Below, piece after piece: positions 1-6,332 of a stretch of 7,695 nucleotides of DNA. Position numbers and translations under genes: made by a program. Source of the stretch: JAYRWN01 sp041917975 (GTDB lineage Bacteria > Bacteroidota > Bacteroidia > Chitinophagales > Saprospiraceae); contig JAYRWN010000017.1 in the NCBI GenBank assembly GCA_041917975.1, positions 1 to 7,695 on the forward strand, read 5' to 3'. Below the pieces are notes generated by a model, which saw only the letters and a program-made list of their open reading frames with translations, made no database searches and was not told the DNA's origin. Positions within the stretch are counted from its first letter, which is position 1, and the number at the start of each line of letters is the position of its first letter.

Positions 1-2538
1 AACCAGCGGGCGGATTTCAGAGAAACGTTTCGCAAAGCTTTTACCATCAATCCGCTGGCCTTTGCCCTCTTGAACGATGAGGATTTAAAAGAACTGATGG
101 ATCAGAGCCGCACCCACTTTACGGTATTGCGGGAGGTGCTGCACGGGCATCTGGCTACCCTGGATATAGATTTGCGTCACATCTACCTTGAGCCGTCTTT
201 TTTTTCTCCCAATTATGGCATTCAGGGACGACTTGACCTATTTCATTTGAAGATGCCTTTCCGCACGGACGTTATCGAATTAAAAAGCGGGAAACTCTAC
301 CATGCCAATTCCTACGGGCTGAATGTCAATCATTACATCCAAACCATTTTGTACGATTTGCTGGTGCGCTCCATCTACCAATCCCGCAGGTCCAACAGTT
401 ATATCCTCTATTCGGGTTTACCCGACAAACCGCTGCGTTACGCTCCGGTCATTCATACCCAGCAAAAAGAGGCGATGCAGCTGCGTAATGACCTGATCAT
501 CTTCGAAAAAATGCTTACCCGCCTGTCTCCACTGAAGCGGGGCTATTTTGATCAGTTGGACCCTGATCAATACCCTTATTTGCAGGGGTTCGGCCGCCGT
601 GATCTGGACAAGTTCGTGCAGGTGTACCGGTCCCTGGATTCGCTGGAGAAGTCATTGTTTAAACACTATATTCGATTCATCGCCACCGAACAGCATTTGG
701 CCAAAACCGGCGTGGAAGGGGCTGCCGAGATCAACGGACTGGCCGCATTGTGGTTAGCTACCGCTGAGGAAAAAACCGCCAGATATGAGATGTTGACCGG
801 ATTAAAATTGTCCGGGCTGCAATGGCAGGAAGGCACACCGACACTCACTCTGGAACGCCTGCCAGGTCAGGAAACCCTTACCAATTTTCGCACCGGCGAT
901 ATCGCCGTTCTTTATGCCACGCTGCCGCGGGCGAGTCGCATCACGCCGGTGGAAAATCAGATCTTTAAATGTACCCTGATTGACTTGTCAGAGACCAGGG
1001 TACAGGTGCGCTTGCGCAACAAGCAGGTGCAGGGGGATCTTTTTAAAGATGCTGCGTTTTGGAACCTGGAGAAAGACATCCTGGACAGCAGTTTTGTGCA
1101 GATGTACCAAGGCCTTTTCCAGTTTGCCCAGGCGCCGGTGCGGTTCCGGGAGCTCTTGTTGGGCCGACGCGCTCCGGAAGCCCCGGCACCCTTGTTTACA
1201 CCCCCCCATTTTGACTACCTTACCGCCGAACAAACCGCTCTATTGGGGCAAATCATTTCCGCCCGGGAATATTTTTTATTATGGGGTCCTCCCGGTACCG
1301 GTAAAACCAGCACCATGATCCGGGCTTTAGTACAACATTATTTGACGGGAAGTACCGACCAATTGTTATTGCTGGCTTACACCAATCGCGCTGTGGACGA
1401 GCTCTGTGAGGCGCTGGAGTTATTACCGGCATCCATGGCGGGTGCTTATTTGCGTATCGGTTCGCGTTACAGCACAGCACCAGCCTTCCGGCATCGTCTG
1501 CTGGATGTGCAAATCGAAAAATTATCCACCCGGGGTGAGTTGTTGAATCTGCTGGCTGCCCATCGCATCATCGTAGCCACCGTATCCAGCCTGAATGCAC
1601 GCACCGAAATATTTCAGCTTAAATTTTTTCAGCTCGCCCTGATCGATGAAGCGTCCCAGCTGTTAGATCCCAATCTGCTGGGACTGCTGACCAGAATACC
1701 CAAATGGGTGCTCATCGGTGACCACCAACAGCTCCCGGCGGTCGTGGCACAGCGGGCGGAGAATACCGCGGTGGAGGATGAGCGACTGCACGAGTTAGGA
1801 TTTCACAACCTGCGTGATTCCTTTTTCGAGCGGTTATACCGGCGGGCCCAGGATCAATCCTGGACCTGGGCTTATGGCCAGCTCAGCCAGCAGGGCCGCA
1901 TGCACCAGGACCTGATGGCCTTTCCAAACCGGATGTTTTATCAGGGCAGCCTGAGTGTCCTCAATAAATTGCCCAGCTTGTATCAAGCCCTGACCGGTGC
2001 CCTGGATTACCACCTTCCAGAGCAAGCCAGCCCTTTGGAGCAACTCCTGGCCAGCAAGCGCCTGGTGTATATTCCCACCGGCATTGATCTGCAGGATCAC
2101 CATAAAACCAACCGCTATGAGGCCCAGGCCGTGGTGCAGGTGATCCGGAGTTTTAACCGCTTGCGCGAAAAAAACGACCAACACCCCAGCTTGCAGTCTA
2201 TAGGGGTCATCACCCCCTACCGTGCCCAGATCGCCCTCATCCGCCAGCACTTGCATCTGGCGGACCTGCTCACCCCGGAATTGACCATTGATACGGTGGA
2301 GCGCTACCAGGGGGGCGCCAAAGACATCATCATCATCTCGCTGTGTACCAACCATTTGCGCCAATTGGAGCAGTTAATATCCCTGTCCGATGAAGGGGTA
2401 GACCGCAAACTGAACGTAGCGCTGACCAGGGCCAGGTACCACTTGGTGGTGATCGGCAACCGGGAAATTCTGAGTCAAAACCCGGTGTATGCCCAGCTGA
2501 TGGAGGTGTTATATCTTTATCCGCTGGAACACCTGTAA
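1..2538 (+). CDS. Dna2-like nuclease-helicase (PD-(D/E)XK nuclease + SF1 helicase), 5' partial
   Basis: ATP-dependent DNA helicase fused to a nuclease, likely acting on DNA ends or flaps in repair or recombination. The frame is open from base 1, so the start is probably outside the window; a TTG at 70 is the first possible start inside it. Residues are counted from that TTG. Nuclease: GRLD (D56), ELK (E70, K72) and QTILY (Q91, Y95) match the core of Cas4/RecB-type PD-(D/E)XK nucleases. Helicase: Q-motif region LTAEQ (384-388), Walker A GPPGTGKT (406-413), motif Ia AYTNRAVDE (436-444), Walker B DEAS (526-529), motif III GDHQQLP (550-556), QGRM (R610), motif V DTVERYQG (741-748) and motif VI NVALTRAR (782-789). 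The order matches Dna2/Nam7-type SF1B helicases. No cysteine lies between the nuclease motifs and C301, so the downstream cysteines of the Dna2/Cas4 Fe-S cluster are not visible. All seen catalytic motifs look intact. A role in phage defence is possible but unsupported by the neighbours. Confidence 0.93.
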   Translation, partial: NQRADFRETFRKAFTINPLAFALLNDEDLKELMDQSRTHFTVLREVLHGHLATLDIDLRHIYLEPSFFSPNYGIQGRLDLFHLKMPFRTDVIELKSGKLYHANSYGLNVNHYIQTILYDLLVRSIYQSRRSNSYILYSGLPDKPLRYAPVIHTQQKEAMQLRNDLIIFEKMLTRLSPLKRGYFDQLDPDQYPYLQGFGRRDLDKFVQVYRSLDSLEKSLFKHYIRFIATEQHLAKTGVEGAAEINGLAALWLATAEEKTARYEMLTGLKLSGLQWQEGTPTLTLERLPGQETLTNFRTGDIAVLYATLPRASRITPVENQIFKCTLIDLSETRVQVRLRNKQVQGDLFKDAAFWNLEKDILDSSFVQMYQGLFQFAQAPVRFRELLLGRRAPEAPAPLFTPPHFDYLTAEQTALLGQIISAREYFLLWGPPGTGKTSTMIRALVQHYLTGSTDQLLLLAYTNRAVDELCEALELLPASMAGAYLRIGSRYSTAPAFRHRLLDVQIEKLSTRGELLNLLAAHRIIVATVSSLNARTEIFQLKFFQLALIDEASQLLDPNLLGLLTRIPKWVLIGDHQQLPAVVAQRAENTAVEDERLHELGFHNLRDSFFERLYRRAQDQSWTWAYGQLSQQGRMHQDLMAFPNRMFYQGSLSVLNKLPSLYQALTGALDYHLPEQASPLEQLLASKRLVYIPTGIDLQDHHKTNRYEAQAVVQVIRSFNRLREKNDQHPSLQSIGVITPYRAQIALIRQHLHLADLLTPELTIDTVERYQGGAKDIIIISLCTNHLRQLEQLISLSDEGVDRKLNVALTRARYHLVVIGNREILSQNPVYAQLMEVLYLYPLEHL

Positions 2539-2542
2539 GTTT

Positions 2543-2559
2543 CTTTTACAATCTAAAAG
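2543..2559 (+). terminator. weak AT-rich hairpin after the helicase gene
   Basis: CTTTTA (2543-2548) and TAAAAG (2554-2559) form a perfect 6-bp stem around a 5-nt loop, starting 4 nt after the helicase stop. The stem has only one G-C pair, and just two T residues follow directly, so this is a poor intrinsic terminator. Its position is the main support. Confidence 0.2.
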
Positions 2560-2682
2560 TTTATGAAAACCTATTCTGCCCAGTCGTATGAAGTGTAGGA
2601 AACGTATATCTTTTGCAGTTCAGCCATCCGGATGTTTTTCTTAAACTAAAAGAGCTGCAATCGGAATCAAGAAGATCATTTC

Positions 2683-2734
2683 AAACAAAAAAAATTTATA
2701 AGTCATTATTGTTCCATGGACATGATTATATTTG
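2683..2734 (+). promoter_or_regulatory. candidate Bacteroidota-type promoter upstream of the tandem P-domain gene
   Basis: TATATTTG at 2727-2734 matches the Bacteroidota -7 consensus TAnnTTTG exactly and lies 35 nt before the ATG at 2770. A TTG at 2709-2711 could serve as the -33 element, but the 15-nt spacing is shorter than usual for this phylum. An A-rich tract at 2683-2700 (a run of eight A followed by TTTATA) lies just upstream and resembles an UP element or bent DNA. The rest of the 231-base gap is AT-rich with no other obvious gene. Confidence 0.4.
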
Positions 2735-2769
2735 GTGTTAGTTTATTGTTTTTTTGAAAAACCAATGAT

Positions 2770-3330
2770 ATGTTAGCCAACTTGCCCTGGTGGCAACGTC
2801 CTCCATCGTGCCTGGTCTTAACTTTACTGGTGTTCGGGGCATCATTTTTTCCGGAACACACTTTTGCTCAAACGTTTAATGGTAGCACGACTAACACCGC
2901 CGGTAACAGCATGATCCCTTCGGTAAATACCGGAGGTTGTGGTGTTGAGCCCCAGACGGCAGGTACCGGTGGTACGCGTTTCAACTGCGCCGTTGCCGGT
3001 GTTGTACCTGGAAATGTGCTTGACCGGGTCAATGTTAATTTAACACATACGTCTACCGGCGAACTGGATATATTCTTGGTTTCACCCTCTGGAGCTGTAT
3101 TAGAATTGAGCACGGATAACGGGGGGAGTGGTGATAATTTTACCAACACGGTGTTCCGTGATAATGCGCCCACAAGTATTACCGCAGGGACAGCGCCCTT
3201 TACCGGCTCTTTTCGTCCGGAGGGTACGTTGATTGCTGTAAACTGTGGCATTACGATCACACCGACGGTTACTACGGTCGTGGGCATGGGGGACCACTGC
3301 TGGCACCTGGCAATTACTTATTTTAGATGA
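2770..3330 (+). CDS. upstream fragment: signal peptide plus most of P-domain repeat 1
   Basis: This is the 186-codon reading frame as it stands in the sequence. It starts at ATG 2770, with a signal peptide ending near residue 33-34. It then follows the P-domain-like repeat up to VVGMG, where the extra G shifts the frame. The last roughly 13 residues (from DHCWHL on) have no counterpart in repeat 2 and are out-of-frame translation. If the frameshift is real, the product would be an exported, truncated P-domain without the GTWQLLILDD strand, and probably would not fold normally. Confidence 0.6.
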   Translation: MLANLPWWQRPPSCLVLTLLVFGASFFPEHTFAQTFNGSTTNTAGNSMIPSVNTGGCGVEPQTAGTGGTRFNCAVAGVVPGNVLDRVNVNLTHTSTGELDIFLVSPSGAVLELSTDNGGSGDNFTNTVFRDNAPTSITAGTAPFTGSFRPEGTLIAVNCGITITPTVTTVVGMGDHCWHLAITYFR

Positions 3331-3380
3331 TGCCGGGGCCGAAGTTGGGACTATGATCAATTGGTCATTAACCTTCGTCA
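2868..3380 (+). repeat. tandem direct repeat, copy 1 (513 nt)
   Basis: This copy runs from TCAAACGT to AACCTTCGTCA and encodes a P-domain-like unit. Against copy 2 it aligns end to end with one length difference: a G5 run (3288-3292) where copy 2 has G4. Several long stretches are identical at the DNA level, for example around GATAATTTTACCAACACGG. By eye I count about 31 differences in about 170 aligned residues once the frame is corrected. Confidence 0.93.
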
Positions 3381-4228
3381 TTCCCCCTTCTCAAACGTAT
3401 AATGGTAGCACTACTAACACAGCCGGTAACAGCATGATCCCTTCGGTAAATACCGGAGGTTGCGGTGTCGAGCCTCAGACGGCGGCAACCGGCGGTACCC
3501 GTTTCAACTGCACCGTTGCCGGTGTTGTAGCAGGAAGTGTGCTTTACCGGGTCAATGTTAATTTTACGCATACATTTACCGGCGATCTGGATATGTTCCT
3601 GGTTTCACCTGCCGGAGCTGTATTAGAATTGAGCACGGATAACGGGGGTGGTGGTGATAATTTTACCAACACGGTGTTCCGTGATAACGCGCTTATAAAT
3701 ATTACTGCAGGAATCCCTCCTTTTTCCGGCCCTTTTCGCCCGGAGGGTACATTAACAGCTACAACGTGTGGCATCACCGTCACACCTACAGTGACCACGC
3801 TTTTGGCTATGGGGACCACCACTGGCACCTGGCAATTACTTATTTTGGATGATGTCGGAGCTGATGCTGGGGCTATGATCAATTGGTCGCTAACCTTCGT
3901 CAATTCCCTATCAAAGGATGTTGATGGCGATGGTTATACCGATGGGGTCACCACCATGAGTTTTCCACCTCCGCCAGGTTATGACATAGTGGCATTAACG
4001 GGAGATTGTAACGACAATGACCCGGCCATTAACCCCGGCGCAACTGAAATCTGTGAGGACAATGTGGACAACAATTGCAACGGTCAGGTAGATGAACCCG
4101 GTTGTGTAACCCCCATTCCGACGCTGGGCACCTGGGCGGTGTGGAGTTTAATGATCCTGCTGGCCATCAGCGGCGTCGCTTTTTTGAGAAGCCGGGTGAT
4201 CACTTTTTCTAATCCTTCCAAATCCTGA
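3245..4228 (+). CDS. downstream fragment: end of repeat 1, repeat 2, MopE motif, IPTL-CTERM-like tail
   Basis: The GTG at 3245 is only the first possible start in this frame. Its first roughly 15 residues (MALRSHRRLLRSWAW) are out-of-frame translation of repeat 1, and real homology begins at GTTAGTWQ around 3290. No signal peptide is present, so this piece could not be exported on its own, which supports its being the rest of the gene that starts at 2770. It holds the second P-domain-like repeat, the cysteine- and Asp/Asn-rich MopE-type motif, and the IPTLGTW plus membrane helix plus arginine tail. The frame closes at TGA 4226-4228, 5 nt before the next gene. Confidence 0.6.
   Translation: MALRSHRRLLRSWAWGTTAGTWQLLILDDAGAEVGTMINWSLTFVIPPSQTYNGSTTNTAGNSMIPSVNTGGCGVEPQTAATGGTRFNCTVAGVVAGSVLYRVNVNFTHTFTGDLDMFLVSPAGAVLELSTDNGGGGDNFTNTVFRDNALINITAGIPPFSGPFRPEGTLTATTCGITVTPTVTTLLAMGTTTGTWQLLILDDVGADAGAMINWSLTFVNSLSKDVDGDGYTDGVTTMSFPPPPGYDIVALTGDCNDNDPAINPGATEICEDNVDNNCNGQVDEPGCVTPIPTLGTWAVWSLMILLAISGVAFLRSRVITFSNPSKS
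3391..3902 (+). repeat. tandem direct repeat, copy 2 (512 nt)
   Basis: This is the second copy of the P-domain-like unit, offset 523 nt from copy 1. That equals 174 codons plus the one extra base of copy 1. The frame is intact here: the matching site reads ATGGGGACC and continues into GTWQLLILDD. The two copies are joined by a short linker (FVIPPS). High DNA identity suggests a recent internal duplication or ongoing gene conversion. Confidence 0.93.
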
Positions 4229-4233
4229 ATATC

Positions 4234-4581
4234 ATGAAAACTATATTTTATATCTTCATTTTTACCGGATTGTTTTTAAGTATTGCCCCTGGCCAATTAC
4301 CAGCTCAATCCACTCAAAGCCAGTCCCCCGCTTTTACGGCAGATATGGCCAAAATGAATAAATTTAAAAACCTACTCGGAGCTTATAAAAATAAAGTTCT
4401 AACGGACCAGGAATTTGCGGGTTATTTTGCCAGTACCATCAGCAATCTGGAGACTCTCAAAAAAGTCAGGGACACTATGAAAACAAATGCCAATTATGAT
4501 GGTCCCTATGTGGACGAGTTGATCCTGGGGATCGAAGAAAAATTAAAAAGCAACGTCCAGGCTCCGGCCAAAAAAGGTTAA
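4234..4581 (+). CDS. small exported protein of unknown function
   Basis: I do not recognise this 115-residue protein. It opens with a clear signal peptide: MKT, a hydrophobic stretch IFYIFIFTGLFLSIA, and a likely cut after QLPA or QLPAQ (residue 24-25). The mature part, about 90 residues, is polar and probably helical, with many Lys and Leu and no cysteine or known motif (NKFKNLLGAYKNK, DQEFAGYFASTI, VDELILGIEEKL), and ends in a lysine-rich tail (APAKKG). The ATG lies 5 nt after the stop of the tandem P-domain gene, so the two are likely co-transcribed and perhaps translationally coupled. That makes it a candidate partner of the P-domain protein in the periplasm or at the surface. No lipobox cysteine follows the signal peptide, so it is probably soluble. 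Confidence 0.8.
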   Translation: MKTIFYIFIFTGLFLSIAPGQLPAQSTQSQSPAFTADMAKMNKFKNLLGAYKNKVLTDQEFAGYFASTISNLETLKKVRDTMKTNANYDGPYVDELILGIEEKLKSNVQAPAKKG

Positions 4582-4619
4582 TCTTGGCCAAGGTGTCCGG
4601 TTGTACCAAGTCCAGTCAA

Positions 4620-4677
4620 TATTTTTGATGACGAGGAAGGCTGTTTCTTAATTCAAACCGCTTTTTTTATAGTTTTG
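4620..4677 (+). promoter_or_regulatory. two candidate -7 elements upstream of the copper monooxygenase gene
   Basis: TATTTTTG at 4620-4627 and TAGTTTTG at 4670-4677 both match the Bacteroidota TAnnTTTG consensus. The first has a TTG at 4601-4603, 16 nt upstream, as a possible -33 element. The second is closer to the ATG at 4717, but I see no clear -33 for it. In T-rich DNA such matches arise by chance, so at most one may be real. The rest of the 135-base gap shows nothing else convincing. Confidence 0.35.
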
Positions 4678-4716
4678 AAGAATCGACAGTTTAGGTCGCA
4701 CAAAAGCTATAGGTAA

Positions 4717-6309
4717 ATGCGTATAATAAACATTCAAGGTCTTCTATTCTTCCAGATTGCGGTGCACTTTTTTGCACCCAACCTGACCGCTCAATCCACC
4801 ACGTGGAAGGAGGTCGCCCCGGTATTTTATAAACATTGTGGTGCCTGTCACCGGCCTGGCGGCATCGGTCCCTTTAACATTCTGGATTATCAGGTAGCCA
4901 GCAGTTTGGCCCGGGGCATCCAATTCGTGGTGGAACGGCGTGAAATGCCGCCCTGGCCGGCTGATCCCACCTACCGGCACTACAGTCAAGAGAGAGTGCT
5001 CAATGACACTGAAATCAAGACCATTGTCAACTGGGTTAACCAGGGCGCTTCGGCGGGAGACCTGACCCAGGCGCCTGTGCCCCCTTCCTACGCTAATGGA
5101 CCGGCCATTCAAGACCCAGACCTGGTGGTCAAAATGCCCGCTTTCACCGTGAACACGCACCATGATCTGTACCAGTGTTTTGTTATCCCCACCGGCCTGA
5201 GCGAAGAACGGTTCATCACTGCGGTGGAGGTCATCCCGGGGAATGAAAAAGTAGTACACCATGTGCAGGTGTTTATGGATCCTACCGGAGCCAGCCTGGC
5301 CAGGGATGCGGCTACTCCGGAGCCGGGGTATACCTGTTTCGGAGGGGTATTTAGCGGTGGGTCACAACTGATCGGCGGATGGGTACCCGGCGCGAAGGCC
5401 TCTTTTTACCCCCGGGGCATCGGCGCTAAACTGCCCGCCCAGGCCTACATCATCATCCAGGTCCATTATCCCGGGGGCATCAACAATCAGGTGGACACCA
5501 CCCAGGTCCGCTTCAAACTGACCAAACAAAAATTACGCGAATTAACTTTTTCTCCTATCCTCAATTATTTAGGCCCTGCGGGTAATTTTGGCGGCCTGGA
5601 GAATGGCCCGCTGTTTATCCCGGCTAATACTGTCAAGTTGTTTACCGCCCGCTTCGACATTCCTCAAAACTTTCACGCCTCCGCCGTCTCTGTTTTTCCG
5701 CACATGCACCTGATCGGCAAGTCCATCGAAAGTTTTGCGGTGACGCCGACAGGAGATACCATTCCGCTGGTGCGCATTAACGATTGGGACTTCCATTGGC
5801 AACTGACCTATGATTTTCAGAAATTAATTCCTTTGCCGGGGGGCAGCAAACTGTACGCCCGCGCGGTGTATGATAACACCTCCGCCAACCTGGACAATCC
5901 CTTTTCTCCTCCCCAAAATATTTCGGGCGGTGATGCGACTACTAACGAAATGTTGCTGGTGTATTTTGCCTATGTCGCGTACCAGCCGGGTGATGAGGAT
6001 GTAGTGATCGACAGCAGCTTGTTAGTAACTACGGCTACCCAGGAGCGGCTTGCGGATTTTCCCCAAGTCCGCCTGTTTCCTAACCCGGTTAGTTCTGGTC
6101 ACGCTATATTTTTAGCCTGGTCAGCGGATCCCGGATCGGTAAAGGTGAGTATTCACAATCAACAGGGCCAAACCGTCTGGCGGACCTCAGAAACTCAGCG
6201 GCACAGTCATATCCTGCGTTTGCCGGAAGTCAATCTGCAGCCCGGATTTTATGTATTGAAAATACAAGGGCCGCAAGGCGTGATGACCCGCAAACTGATC
6301 GTTCATTAA
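4717..6309 (+). CDS. secreted cytochrome c-type / copper type II (PHM/DBH-like) monooxygenase with T9SS tail
   Basis: 530-residue exported oxidoreductase. Signal peptide 1-26 (cut after LTAQ). An N-terminal c-type heme site reads CGACH (C41, C44, H45), with M77 in REMPPWPAD as a plausible axial ligand. The core matches peptidylglycine/dopamine-type copper monooxygenases. HH at 181-182 and H250 (QVHYP) correspond to PHM CuH ligands H107, H108 and H172. H329 and H331 (PHMH) and M412 (TTNEM) correspond to CuM ligands H242, H244 and M314. Ligand spacing is close to that of PHM. The C-terminal part (from about 447: FPQVRLFPNPVSSGH ... GFYVLKIQ ... KLIVH) is a type A Por/T9SS sorting domain, so the protein should cross the outer membrane and be released or anchored at the surface. 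The substrate is unknown. The reaction would be O2- and reductant-dependent hydroxylation, with the heme domain possibly supplying electrons in place of ascorbate or cytochrome b561 (inference). Start ATG 4717 gives a full signal peptide, though without a clear ribosome binding site. Confidence 0.9.
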   Translation: MRIINIQGLLFFQIAVHFFAPNLTAQSTTWKEVAPVFYKHCGACHRPGGIGPFNILDYQVASSLARGIQFVVERREMPPWPADPTYRHYSQERVLNDTEIKTIVNWVNQGASAGDLTQAPVPPSYANGPAIQDPDLVVKMPAFTVNTHHDLYQCFVIPTGLSEERFITAVEVIPGNEKVVHHVQVFMDPTGASLARDAATPEPGYTCFGGVFSGGSQLIGGWVPGAKASFYPRGIGAKLPAQAYIIIQVHYPGGINNQVDTTQVRFKLTKQKLRELTFSPILNYLGPAGNFGGLENGPLFIPANTVKLFTARFDIPQNFHASAVSVFPHMHLIGKSIESFAVTPTGDTIPLVRINDWDFHWQLTYDFQKLIPLPGGSKLYARAVYDNTSANLDNPFSPPQNISGGDATTNEMLLVYFAYVAYQPGDEDVVIDSSLLVTTATQERLADFPQVRLFPNPVSSGHAIFLAWSADPGSVKVSIHNQQGQTVWRTSETQRHSHILRLPEVNLQPGFYVLKIQGPQGVMTRKLIVH

Positions 6310-6313
6310 TGGC

Positions 6314-6332
6314 GCGGATTGGCCGCTTTATT
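6314..6332 (+). terminator. weak hairpin between convergent genes
   Basis: GCGG (6314-6317) and CCGC (6323-6326) make a 4-bp GC stem with a 5-nt loop, followed by TTTATTGTTT on the plus strand. It lies 4 nt after the monooxygenase stop, in the 18-nt gap before the stop of the convergent gene. The stem is short and the T tract is broken, so it is only a possible terminator for the plus-strand gene. Confidence 0.3.

Larger units (their letters stand above)
2770..4228 (+). pseudogene. secreted tandem P-domain / MopE-motif / IPTL-CTERM protein, interrupted by a 1-nt frameshift
   Basis: Removing one G from the G5 run at 3288-3292 restores a continuous 485-residue protein. Restored layout: signal peptide 1-33 or 34 (hydrophobic core LVLTLLVFGASFF, then TFAQ); P-domain-like repeat 1 at about 34-204; repeat 2 at about 208-378; a DVDGDGYTDG calcium-loop-like stretch (383-392); a MopE-type metal-binding motif (411-445: GDCNDNDPAINPGATEIC, then VDNNCNG and VDE, with C413, C428, C436 and C445); IPTLGTW (449-455), a membrane helix and a basic end (RSR), as in IPTL-CTERM sorting tails. 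The repeats carry the LVSP, GAVLELSTDNGG, FRPEGTL, GTWQLLILDD and INWSLTF signatures of P/homo-B domains of subtilisin-like proprotein convertases, but no protease domain is present. It is likely exported and held at the surface. A sequencing or assembly error, a real recent mutation, or slippage could explain the break. Both halves still look constrained, which argues against an old pseudogene. Confidence 0.8.

Noticed and set aside
1834..2364. 176-codon open frame on the minus strand inside the helicase gene
   Set aside because: It is antisense to conserved helicase motifs, which fully explain the region; the predicted protein shows no recognisable domain.
2625..2634. Perfect palindrome CATCCGGATG followed by TTTTTC
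   Set aside because: A hairpin would need most of the palindrome as loop, leaving a 3-bp stem. It could be an operator half-pair, but nothing else supports that.
2868..3903. Two similar antisense open frames opposite the P-domain repeats
   Set aside because: They resemble each other only because the sense-strand DNA is duplicated; the sense frame carries the conserved domain and signal peptide.
4583..4592. Perfect 10-nt palindrome CTTGGCCAAG just after the small exported protein gene
   Set aside because: It has no room for a hairpin loop and no T tract follows, so it is not a terminator; one short palindrome is expected by chance.
4744..5262. 172-codon minus-strand open frame opposite the monooxygenase N-terminus
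   Set aside because: The sense strand encodes the signal peptide, heme motif and first copper ligands; the antisense product has no recognisable features.
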